This document shows positions 52,125 through 60,015 of a stretch of DNA of 64,000 nt, piece by piece. A program made the position numbers and the translations under genes. A model generated the notes under the pieces. That model worked only from the letters and a program-made list of their open reading frames with translations. It was not told the origin of the DNA and did no database searches. Every line of letters begins with the position of its first letter. Positions within the stretch are counted from its first letter, which is position 1. This stretch comes from Opitutaceae bacterium (GTDB lineage Bacteria; Verrucomicrobiota; Verrucomicrobiia; Opitutales; Opitutaceae): assembly GCA_016794625.1 (NCBI GenBank), contig JAEUGY010000104.1:1-64000 (forward strand), read 5' to 3'.

Positions 52125-54494
52125 ATGAACCCTTCCGCCCTGTCGCTGCCAGTCGACCTGCTGTCCACCTGGCTCCCCCGCGCGGTGGATGCCCATGCCA
52201 TCGTCGCCGTCACCGATGCCCAAGGGGTGATCATCTATGCCAACGATGCCTTCACCGCGGTTTCCGGCTACACGCGCGAGGAGTTGATCGGCAAGACCCA
52301 CGCGCTCCTCAAGTCCGGCGTGCATGGCCCTGAATTCTACGGGACGCTGTGGTCGACCATTCGCAGCGGAAAAATCTGGCATGGGACCTTCTGCAATCGG
52401 GCCAAGGACGGGCACCACTACTGGGTCGACAGCACGCTCTTTCCGGTGCCGGGGCCGGATGGCTCCCCGGCCTTCTACCTTTCGCTGCGCACCGATGTCA
52501 GCGCCCTGAAGACCAGCGAGGCGGCGGCGACCGCGCTCTCGGAGCGACTCGCCTCGCAGGCTTCGCAATTGCAGGTATCGCAGGACCAGCTCGCCGTCTT
52601 TTTCAATCACGCCCCGATCGGCATCAGCTGGCGCGAGGTCGATCGCGAGGGCCGCCCGGGGGCCAACCACGTCAACCGGCGGTTCTGCGAACTGATCGGC
52701 ATTTCCACCACGGAGGCGCTCGACATTGAAAACGTCCGTCGCGCCACGCACCCGGAAGACTGGGCGCAGCAGGAGGCGCTGACCGCGGAGATTTACGCGG
52801 GGAAGCGCGACCGGTTCAGCATGGAAAAGCGCTACGTCCACCGCGACGGCCGCGTGGTCTGGGGCAATCTCACCGTGGTCGTGCTGCGGGCGCCGTCAGG
52901 ACACGTCACCCACCACTTCGCGATGCTGGAGGACGTCACCGCCCGCCGCGCCGCCGAGGACGAACTCCGGCGCAGCGAGGCGCGCTGGCGGACCTACCTC
53001 ATGACGGCGAGCGAGATCCTGTACGCTCTGACTCCGGAATTCCGTTACAAGTTTGTCTCCCCGGCCTGGACAACGAAGCTGGGCCATCCCTCGGAGGACA
53101 TCATCGGACGCTCCATCTTCGAGTTCGTCCATCCGGACGATGCTCCCACCTGCCGCGCCTTCATCGACGGCGTGCTCGCGGGCACGCCGAACACCGGCAT
53201 GGTCGAGTACCGCATGCGCCATCAGGACGGTCGCTGGATCTGGCATGCCACCACCGGCTCGGCCTACAAGGATCGCGACAACCGGCGGGCGTTCTTTGGC
53301 GTGGGCCGCGACATCAGTCTGCGGCGCACCGCCCAGGACGAGCTGCGGGCCGCCCTCGCGCGCCGCGAGGAGATGGAGCGGATCGTCGACCGCTCGCCGT
53401 CGGTCGTCGTGCTCTGGCGGGCCGAGGAGGGGAGCTGGCCGGTGGAGTTTGTCTCCCAGAGCGTGCGCCAGTTCGGCTACACGCCGGAGGACCTGCTGTC
53501 CCAGCGTGTCCGTTTTCTGGATATCACTCACCCCATGGACCGCGAGCGCGTCGTGGCCGAGGTCTCCGTGCACGCCGAGGGCAGGCACCGGGAGTACAAC
53601 CAGGAGTACCGGATTCTCTGCGGGGATGGATCGGTGCGCTGGGTCGACGACCACACGGTCGTGCGGTACGACGCGAACGGGCACGTCACCCACCACGAGG
53701 GGCTGATCACCGACATCACCGCCCGGAAGCTGGCCGAGGACAACGAGAAGGCGGCGCGGGAACGCGACCTGCGCGTCGCACAGGACGTGCAGCAGCACCT
53801 TCTGCCGCAGGAATTCCCGGCGATTGAGGGCGTGGAGGTGGCCGCCTACTACGAGGCTTCCCTGACCATCGGGGGCGACTACTACGACGTCATTGCCGTC
53901 GGCCCGCGCCGCTGGGGCTTCGCCATCGCCGACGTCTCCGGCAAGGGCACCGCGGCCGCGTTGATGATGGCGTCCTGCCGCGCCACCCTGCGCGTCATGG
54001 CGGCGGGTGAACCGGATCCGGCGGTGGTGCTGCGGCGGGTCAATGCCGCCGTGCAGCCGGACATGCCGATGGGCATGTACATCAGCCTGTTTTACGGCGT
54101 GTTGGATCTCGACACCCGTACCTTGCGCTACAGCCGGGCCGGGCACGAACCGCCGCTCGTCGTGCGCGAGGGCGGCGGCCGCACCGACCTGCTCGAGGCG
54201 GGTGGTCTGGCGCTCGGCCTTTGCCCGCCCGCGTTGTTCGACGAGACCCTCGACACCGCCGAAACCGTGCTCGCCCCGGGTGAACTGCTGGCCCTCTACA
54301 CCGATGGCATCAACGAGGCCTGCAATGCCGAGGGCGTGGAGTTCGGACGGGACCGTCTGGCCGCGTCGCTGACCCGCGACGCCAGCCGCCCGCTTCCGGA
54401 GATCGTCGGCATGCTCAAACGTTACCTGCGTCAGTTCAGCACCCTCTCGACCCGCACCGACGACCGCACGCTGCTGTTGCTGCGCATGCGGTAA
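52125..54494 (+). CDS. Multi-PAS sensor with SpoIIE-type PP2C phosphatase domain
   Basis: Soluble signalling protein of 789 residues with no membrane helix. Four PAS/PAC units follow each other: about 22-145 (AIVAVTDAQGVIIYANDAFT, GYTREELIGKT), 165-290, 295-415 and 420-545 (each ending in a PAC motif such as VTHHEGLITDITARKLAED). The C-terminal SpoIIE/RsbU phosphatase lies at about 565-789: QDVQQHLLPQEFP, IGGDYYDVI, IADVSGKGTAAALMM, LALYTDGINEA and TDDRTLLLLRM carry the metal-binding aspartates. Such proteins dephosphorylate an anti-sigma-factor antagonist to release a stress sigma factor; no partner gene is in this window. PAS repeats may bind different ligands or redox cofactors. Confidence 0.94.
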   Translation: MNPSALSLPVDLLSTWLPRAVDAHAIVAVTDAQGVIIYANDAFTAVSGYTREELIGKTHALLKSGVHGPEFYGTLWSTIRSGKIWHGTFCNRAKDGHHYWVDSTLFPVPGPDGSPAFYLSLRTDVSALKTSEAAATALSERLASQASQLQVSQDQLAVFFNHAPIGISWREVDREGRPGANHVNRRFCELIGISTTEALDIENVRRATHPEDWAQQEALTAEIYAGKRDRFSMEKRYVHRDGRVVWGNLTVVVLRAPSGHVTHHFAMLEDVTARRAAEDELRRSEARWRTYLMTASEILYALTPEFRYKFVSPAWTTKLGHPSEDIIGRSIFEFVHPDDAPTCRAFIDGVLAGTPNTGMVEYRMRHQDGRWIWHATTGSAYKDRDNRRAFFGVGRDISLRRTAQDELRAALARREEMERIVDRSPSVVVLWRAEEGSWPVEFVSQSVRQFGYTPEDLLSQRVRFLDITHPMDRERVVAEVSVHAEGRHREYNQEYRILCGDGSVRWVDDHTVVRYDANGHVTHHEGLITDITARKLAEDNEKAARERDLRVAQDVQQHLLPQEFPAIEGVEVAAYYEASLTIGGDYYDVIAVGPRRWGFAIADVSGKGTAAALMMASCRATLRVMAAGEPDPAVVLRRVNAAVQPDMPMGMYISLFYGVLDLDTRTLRYSRAGHEPPLVVREGGGRTDLLEAGGLALGLCPPALFDETLDTAETVLAPGELLALYTDGINEACNAEGVEFGRDRLAASLTRDASRPLPEIVGMLKRYLRQFSTLSTRTDDRTLLLLRMR

Positions 54495-54524
54495 ACCGGG
54501 CGCTCCGCGGCCCGGCACCCCGTC

Positions 54525-55076
54525 TCACCGGACCTTCGCGTAAACCAGACAATCGCGCGGTTCGGGGCCGAGTTCCGGGCACACGTGCCAGCGGCGGAGC
54601 AGCCCCTCGCGCTCCAAACCGGCCTTCTCCATGACCCGGGCCGAACCGGGGTTGGCCGCGTCACAAAAGGCCCAGACGCGGAATATTCCCGGCTGGGCCA
54701 GCACCCAGGTTGAAAGATGGATCATCGCTTCGGTCGTGTAACCGCGACCCCAGTACGGGCGCGACAAAACGTAGCCGAACGCCACTTTGCCGCCCTCGCG
54801 CTCCATGCCGATCGAACCCACCAGAGCATCGCCCGCGTCCTTGGCGTGCAGCAGGTAGGTCAGGTGGCCCTGCTTCGCCGTCCACGCCTCGGCACAGCGG
54901 CTGAGAAACAAGGTCAGCGGAGCGACTTCGGTGTAGTGCGGCCAGCTCAGGTAACGGGTGACCTCCGGGTCACTCGCATACGCTGCGAACACGGCCGGGG
55001 CGTCCTCGACGCGCGGGCGGCGCGCCCGCAGCCGGGCTGTTTCGAATCCGACAGGATAATCGAGCGGATCCGCCAT
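54525..55076 (-). CDS. GNAT family N-acetyltransferase (RimJ/RimL-like)
   Basis: Acetyl-CoA-dependent acetyltransferase of 183 residues. The pattern is that of the ribosomal-protein acetyltransferase branch: FETARLRARRPRVEDAPAVF at the N-terminus, VTRYLSWPHYTEV, AFGYVLSRPYWGRGYTTEAM (acetyl-CoA pyrophosphate loop) and NPGSARVMEKAGLEREG. Target unknown. It starts 11 bases after the DUF2959 stop on the same strand, so the two are probably co-transcribed. An open frame continues upstream of the ATG at 55076 but overlaps the DUF2959 gene in another frame. Confidence 0.9.
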   Translation of the reverse strand: MADPLDYPVGFETARLRARRPRVEDAPAVFAAYASDPEVTRYLSWPHYTEVAPLTLFLSRCAEAWTAKQGHLTYLLHAKDAGDALVGSIGMEREGGKVAFGYVLSRPYWGRGYTTEAMIHLSTWVLAQPGIFRVWAFCDAANPGSARVMEKAGLEREGLLRRWHVCPELGPEPRDCLVYAKVR

Positions 55077-55087
55077 GACCGGGTCGA

Positions 55088-55768
55088 TCAGGTCGTGGGC
55101 TGCAAGCCCTTCATGAACTCGTCTGCTTCGCGGATGGATTTCTCCATGTCTTCGATCAGCCGGCCGATGTCGGCCTGCAAGGTTCGGGACGTGGTGTCGA
55201 GCGACCGGATCGCCTGGGCGTTGAGGTTGTGTTTGAGAAACAGCACCTGATCGCGGAAAGCCTTGAGGACCGGCTCCATGCGCGCGGCCGCACGCTCCAT
55301 GACCACCAGCAGCTCGGCATAGCTCTTTTGCGTGGCCGCCAGTTGAACTTCGCTCCGGGACCGGAGGTCGGCGCTGCTGTACTGTTCCAGTTCCTTCTTC
55401 CACTCCGAGAACAAGGCCTCGGCCACATCCTTGACCGACGCCAGCCGGTCGCGCACCTCGGTGGCCCGGGCTTCGTTTCGTTTCAATTCGCTGTTCAGCT
55501 GTTCGTAGCGGGATTTCAACTCACCCGGCTCAACCTTGGTGATCGCGAGGAACTTCTCGAGGGCGCTGGCGAACTGCTCCTTCGCATCCTCCTGCGAGCT
55601 GCGCGCTTTGGAGACGCGGTCGAGCAGCACTTCGCGTTTGGGGATGCCGATCTTCTCCAGCGCACCGAGATAGGCCGCCTGGCAGCCGCCCAGCAGCACG
55701 ATCAGGCCGAAAAGGCCGGCCCGTCCCCACCACGACCGTGCCACCAACGAAGTCGACGAAGAGTTCAT
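55088..55768 (-). CDS. DUF2959 family lipoprotein
   Basis: A 226-residue lipoprotein. Residues about 18-29 (LFGLIVLLGGC) give a lipobox, with lipidation expected at Cys29. The mature part is almost entirely alpha-helical with long coiled-coil segments (FASALEKFLAITKVEPGELK, RYEQLNSELKRNEARATEVR, IRSLDTTSRTLQADIGRLIE), as in the DUF2959 family, whose function is unknown. A divergent flavoprotein gene begins 132 bases away. Confidence 0.9.
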   Translation of the reverse strand: MNSSSTSLVARSWWGRAGLFGLIVLLGGCQAAYLGALEKIGIPKREVLLDRVSKARSSQEDAKEQFASALEKFLAITKVEPGELKSRYEQLNSELKRNEARATEVRDRLASVKDVAEALFSEWKKELEQYSSADLRSRSEVQLAATQKSYAELLVVMERAAARMEPVLKAFRDQVLFLKHNLNAQAIRSLDTTSRTLQADIGRLIEDMEKSIREADEFMKGLQPTT

Positions 55769-55899
55769 GCCCCATGGTTTCCCGATTCACCTACGAAACA
55801 CAAGCCAAGGAGGGATCCAGCCGGACCGGCCGGCGGCCGAATTGCGGCTTCGCCACGAAGACCATTGGCTCCGACGCATCTTTCGGTCGAGCTAGCGGC

Positions 55900-57468
55900 A
55901 TGAAGTTCGACGTGGTCATCGCCGGCGGTGGTTTTGCGGGGGCCTATTGCGCCAAGGCTCTGGGACAGGCACTGGGACGCGAAGTCGGCACCGCCCGGGT
56001 GGCCCTGATCGCGGAAAGAAACGTGCTCATTTTCCAGCCCATGCTGGCGGAGGTGGTCGGCGCCTCGCTCTCGCCTCAGGATGTCGTGAACCCTCTGCGC
56101 CAGTTCTGCCGGGGCGTCACGGTGTTGCAGGGACGCATTCACGCCGTCGACGTCACCCGCAAGGAACTCACCATCGACGGGGGCCGTTTCACGAGGAATC
56201 AGGTGGTCGGCTACGAGCATCTGGTCGTGGCTCTCGGGCATGTGACCGACCTGTCCAAGGTGCCCGGCATGACTGAGTATGGCTGGCCCATGAAGACGGT
56301 TTCCGACGCACTCCGTCTCCGTTCCGCCCTCATCAATCGGCTCGAGGAGGCCAATCTGGTCGAAGATCCGGCGGTGCGGGCCCGGCTGCTCACGTTTGTC
56401 GTCGTCGGCGGTGGCTACACGGGCGTCGAGACGGCGGGACAGCTGCACGCTTTGGTCAGCGAATCCCTGCGGCTCTACTCACGCCTGAAGGGGTCGCTCC
56501 CTCGCGTCATCCTAGTACACAGCCAGGCTCAACTGCTCGCCGAGATCGGACCGGAGCTGGGTGCCTACGCCCAGCAGGTGCTGGAGCGAAACGAGGTGGA
56601 GGTGAAGTTGAACACCCGTGTCACCGAAGTCACCGCCACCCGCGCCCTGCTCAGCGATGGCACGTCGATCGAGGCCGCCACCCTGGTCTCAACGATCGGC
56701 AACGCGCCCAATCCCATTGTGCTCGATCTTTGCCGGCAGCTGGGGATCGAAGCGGATCGGGGCCGCATTCCGGTCTCCGCCATGCTTCAATCCGAGCGCC
56801 ATCCCACCCTTTGGGCGGCCGGGGATTGCGCCCGAGTGCCCTGGAACGACCGGGGTACGGAAAAGGTTTCTCCACCTACCGCCCAGTTTGCCATGCGGCA
56901 GGGCACCCAATTGGGACAGAACCTCGCCCGGGCCCTGCGGGGTACACCCCTGCGGCCCTTTCATTACCGCTACCTGGGGCAGCTCGCGACCATCGGTTCA
57001 CGCGAGGCCGTCGCCGAAGTCCTGGGGTTTCACTTCCGCGGTTTCATCGCCTGGTGGCTGTGGCGCACGATCTATCTGGCCAAGCTGCCGGGCATCATGC
57101 GCCGGCTCCGCGTGATGATCGATTGGACATTCGAACTGGTGTTCACCCGGGATATCAGCCTGGTCCAACCACCTCCGGAAGACCTGATCCGGGCCATCCA
57201 TTTGGAGAAAGGGGAACTGCTGTTCGTCCGGGATGAAAAACCACGGGCCTTTTACTACCTGCGCCGCGGTCGGATTCTGCTGAAGGATGCCGACGGCCGG
57301 GAGTCCGTGCTGGAAACCGGGTGCGTCATCGACCAAGGCCTGCTCGGCCGGCGGGACACGTGGCCCTGCGACGCCACCGCCGCGGAGAGCTCGGACCTCA
57401 TTGTCTTCCGCGGAAAGGCTTTCGAAATGTTACGCAAAGAATTGATGCTCAGCCGTCAACCTCAGTAG
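55900..57468 (+). CDS. Type II NADH dehydrogenase-like flavoprotein with C-terminal cNMP-binding-like domain
   Basis: Membrane-associated NAD(P)H:quinone oxidoreductase-type flavoprotein, 522 residues, about 100 longer than usual NDH-2. The FAD site is VVIAGGGFAGAYCAKAL (about 5-21), the NADH site LTFVVVGGGYTGVETAGQLH, and the second FAD contact WAAGDCARVPW. TAQFAMRQGTQLGQNLARAL is the typical quinone-side block. After the C-terminal membrane-binding part, residues about 425-520 (KGELLFVRDEKPRAFYYLRR, GRILLKDADG, ETGCVIDQGLLGRRD) resemble a cyclic-nucleotide-binding beta-roll. Its phosphate cassette is degenerate: the usual P-R-x-A-T Arg is Cys (PCDAT). Whether this module senses a nucleotide, binds something else or is structural is not known. 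Confidence 0.9.
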   Translation: MKFDVVIAGGGFAGAYCAKALGQALGREVGTARVALIAERNVLIFQPMLAEVVGASLSPQDVVNPLRQFCRGVTVLQGRIHAVDVTRKELTIDGGRFTRNQVVGYEHLVVALGHVTDLSKVPGMTEYGWPMKTVSDALRLRSALINRLEEANLVEDPAVRARLLTFVVVGGGYTGVETAGQLHALVSESLRLYSRLKGSLPRVILVHSQAQLLAEIGPELGAYAQQVLERNEVEVKLNTRVTEVTATRALLSDGTSIEAATLVSTIGNAPNPIVLDLCRQLGIEADRGRIPVSAMLQSERHPTLWAAGDCARVPWNDRGTEKVSPPTAQFAMRQGTQLGQNLARALRGTPLRPFHYRYLGQLATIGSREAVAEVLGFHFRGFIAWWLWRTIYLAKLPGIMRRLRVMIDWTFELVFTRDISLVQPPPEDLIRAIHLEKGELLFVRDEKPRAFYYLRRGRILLKDADGRESVLETGCVIDQGLLGRRDTWPCDATAAESSDLIVFRGKAFEMLRKELMLSRQPQ

Positions 57469-57554
57469 CTCGCGCCCCCTGCCCCGGACGGCGAGCCCTC
57501 GCCAAGAAATGCGTGGGCCGGACGCGGGCCGTCGGGTACCCTCTCCTTCTCACC

Positions 57555-57998
57555 ATGACCATGCCTTCGTTCACCACGCTTGTGCCTATCCTCCAGCTCG
57601 CCATCGGGCCGGTCATTCTCATCTCCGGGGTGGGCCTCCTCTTGCTGACGCTGACCAATCGCTTCGGACGCATGGTCGACCGGTCACGCCTGCTGGCGCG
57701 CGATCTGTCGCAGCAGCTCGGCAGCCCGCAATCCGGCGCCCTGCAGTCGCAGATCGACATCCTGCACCGGCGCGCCGCGATTCTGCGCTTTTCCATTCTC
57801 TGCGGCGCCACCACTGTGTTGCTGGTGGCGGTGTTGATTCTGGTCCTCTTCCTCTCCGCCTTGATGTCGTGGGAAGCTGGTTGGTTGATCGTCGGCCTCT
57901 TCTGCGTCAGCCAGCTCGCCCTGATTGGGTCGATGGCGGCGTTCATTCGTGACATGAACCTGTCACTCGACGCCTTCCGCCTGGAAATCAAGCACTAG
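57555..57998 (+). CDS. DUF2721 family membrane protein
   Basis: A 147-residue inner-membrane protein with three hydrophobic segments (LQLAIGPVILISGVGLLLLT; FSILCGATTVLLVAVLILVL; GWLIVGLFCVSQLALIGSMA) and a conserved cytoplasmic loop (NRFGRMVDRSRLLARDL). This is the DUF2721 pattern; function unknown. It follows the flavoprotein gene by 86 bases on the same strand, and may be part of its operon. Confidence 0.9.
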   Translation: MTMPSFTTLVPILQLAIGPVILISGVGLLLLTLTNRFGRMVDRSRLLARDLSQQLGSPQSGALQSQIDILHRRAAILRFSILCGATTVLLVAVLILVLFLSALMSWEAGWLIVGLFCVSQLALIGSMAAFIRDMNLSLDAFRLEIKH

Positions 57999-58068
57999 CG
58001 TGCGCGGCGCCTCCGGAGCGGCGCCCGCCATGGATGCAGGCCTCCCAATCGTAAGCGGGGTCGTTTGC

Positions 58069-59274
58069 TCAAGACGTCGGCGCAAGCGTCTCGGCCACGG
58101 GCACGCGGTAGGCCTTCAGCGCCGGCACCACCCCGCCGAGGGCGCACAGTCCGATCATGGCCAGAGGCGCGATCCACAAAATCGCATGACCCGCCACGAT
58201 GTCGATCGCAACGCCGGTCTGCGTGCGGATCACGCTGGCGACCCCGGCCAACAGTCCAAAATAGACCGCGAACCCCAGGACCGCACCGAGCGCGCCAATC
58301 ACGGCCGCCTCCGCCACGACGGCGCCAAACACCGTCCGGCGTCGGGCTCCGAGGGCGCGTAGAATGGCGAGGTCGCGCTGGCGAGCGCTCATCGACGCAT
58401 AAATGCTGGCCAGCACACTGCCCGCCGCCACCAAGGCGACGAGGTAGGCCACCAGGGCCAGCACCCGATCAAACCAGCCGATCTTGCCGAACAGATCGGC
58501 GATGATCGCGGCCACCGGATAAGCAAAGGTCAGGCGGTTGCCCTGCTTGTTGTACATCATGTCCAGCATGAAGCCGGCGGTGGGCGAGCGCAGCTGGATC
58601 AGCACGGCGCTGACATCCGTGGCCATGCGCGGATCATGGCCCTTCATCGTTTGGATCCCGGTGATCGGTATCCAAATCACCTTGTCCGCAGGCGTGTTGG
58701 TGGGCGCCAGCACGGCAGTGATGGTGTAGACCTCCTCGTGCTGGGCCTTGGGGTCGAAGGCCAGTCCATGATAGGGTTGAAACGTGTCACCCACCTTCAG
58801 CTTCAGCCGGGCGGCGGCAAAACTCCCGATCACCGCTTCGCGCTGTCCGGCTCCAAACAGGCGGCCACCCGCCTCCAGCACATAGCGTTTGCCCGGGGAG
58901 TACTCCACGGTCGTGAACAGCTCCTCGGCCGTGCCGACGATGCGGTAGCCGAAGTAATTGTCGCCGAGGGCGAGCGGGATGGCCGTTTTCACCGCCGGAT
59001 GCTTGCGGATCTGTTCGAAATCCGCCGCGGCCACATTGCCGGGCGAGGCCTCGAGGTGGAAAATGCTGTTCAGCACGATCTGGAGCTTCGAGCCGCGGGC
59101 CCCGAGCACGGCGTCGAAGCCGGTGCTCGTATCCAGAAAGGCCTTCTGCGACTGCTCCTTGACCATCCACACGACCATGAGCAGACCCGCGGCGAGCGCG
59201 ATGCTGCCCGCCGTGACGAGCGTGGACAGCGCGTGCTGGCGGAGGCTGCGATAGATGATGAGCGGCAGGGTCAC
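58069..59274 (-). CDS. ABC transporter permease (FtsX/MacB/LolC-like)
   Basis: Inner-membrane permease of 401 residues with one N-terminal helix (about 17-38, VTAGSIALAAGLLMVVWMVK), a periplasmic MacB-type domain of about 210 residues (starting FDAVLGARGSKLQIVLNSIF) and three C-terminal helices (about 275-395: ALVAYLVALVAAGSVLASIY; AVVAEAAVIGALGAVLGFAV; ILWIAPLAMIGLCALGGVVP). MSARQRDLAILRALGARRRT is the conserved FtsX-family cytoplasmic loop. Members of this family shuttle lipoproteins, or antibiotics and toxins, by a mechanical cycle. Its ATPase is the next gene upstream. Confidence 0.93.
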   Translation of the reverse strand: MTLPLIIYRSLRQHALSTLVTAGSIALAAGLLMVVWMVKEQSQKAFLDTSTGFDAVLGARGSKLQIVLNSIFHLEASPGNVAAADFEQIRKHPAVKTAIPLALGDNYFGYRIVGTAEELFTTVEYSPGKRYVLEAGGRLFGAGQREAVIGSFAAARLKLKVGDTFQPYHGLAFDPKAQHEEVYTITAVLAPTNTPADKVIWIPITGIQTMKGHDPRMATDVSAVLIQLRSPTAGFMLDMMYNKQGNRLTFAYPVAAIIADLFGKIGWFDRVLALVAYLVALVAAGSVLASIYASMSARQRDLAILRALGARRRTVFGAVVAEAAVIGALGAVLGFAVYFGLLAGVASVIRTQTGVAIDIVAGHAILWIAPLAMIGLCALGGVVPALKAYRVPVAETLAPTS

Positions 59275-59295
59275 GAAGGAAAGGGTCCGGGCCGG

Positions 59296-59979
59296 CTAGG
59301 GGGAGTTCCGCGCGCGGGGACGGTTGATCTCGGAAAAGTCGCGCACCTGTTCAAACTGCGCCAGCACCTCGGGGTCGTGGCTGACGAGAAGCAGGGCGGC
59401 GCCGGCCTCGCGACAGGCCTCGCGGATCAGCGTCAGCGCCTCCCGGCCATGGGCCCGGTCGAGGTTGCCGGTGGGTTCGTCGGCCAGGACCAGCTTCGGC
59501 CGGTTGGCGAGCGCGCGGGCCACCGCGACGCGCTGCTGCTGGCCGGTCGAAAGCTGCCGGGGAAAGTGGTGCAGCCGGTGCCCCAGCCCGACGCGTTCCA
59601 GCAAGGACCGGGCCCGGGCCCGGTCCACCCCGCCGGGGCCAAAACTCATGCCGAGTACGACATTTTCCAATACCGTGTAGCCCTGCAGCAGATTGAACGT
59701 CTGGAAGATGTAGCCGATCCGGGCCGCCCGGGCGCGATCGCGCTGCGACTCGCCCAGCGCCGCCACATCCTCGCCGTCGATCACGATGCGGCCCTCATCG
59801 GCCGCGAGGATGCCCGCAATGAGGTGCAGGAACGTGGTCTTGCCGGAACCGCTCTCTCCGCGCAGCGCGACGTGCGCACCGGCGGCCAGACTGAGTTCCT
59901 CCACCCGCACGATCTCCACCGCCGCGCCCCCGGCCTCCGGGGACGAGAACCGCTTGACGAGGCGGGAGACGGTCAGCAC
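59296..59979 (-). CDS. ABC transporter ATP-binding protein (LolD/MacB-like)
   Basis: ATPase subunit of 227 residues with Walker A GESGSGKTTF (about 41-50), Q-loop YIFQTFNLLQGYTVLENVVL, signature LSTGQQQRVAVARALA, Walker B KLVLADEPTGNLD, and switch His LLLVSHDPEVL. TGNLD after the Walker B is typical of the LolD/MacB/FtsE group. It is followed after 21 bases by the permease gene and preceded by the repeat protein at 60016, so all three may be one transcript. No periplasmic adaptor or outer-membrane partner is next to it. Confidence 0.95.
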   Translation of the reverse strand: MLTVSRLVKRFSSPEAGGAAVEIVRVEELSLAAGAHVALRGESGSGKTTFLHLIAGILAADEGRIVIDGEDVAALGESQRDRARAARIGYIFQTFNLLQGYTVLENVVLGMSFGPGGVDRARARSLLERVGLGHRLHHFPRQLSTGQQQRVAVARALANRPKLVLADEPTGNLDRAHGREALTLIREACREAGAALLLVSHDPEVLAQFEQVRDFSEINRPRARNSP

Positions 59980-60015
59980 GGCGCGACGCAGGGGTTCAGC
60001 AGGCGTGGCAACAGA

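Noticed and set aside
54525..55403. Longer 292-residue version of the GNAT acetyltransferase
   Set aside because: The extra N-terminal part lies inside the DUF2959 gene in another frame and has no GNAT similarity; the ATG at 55076 fits the family.
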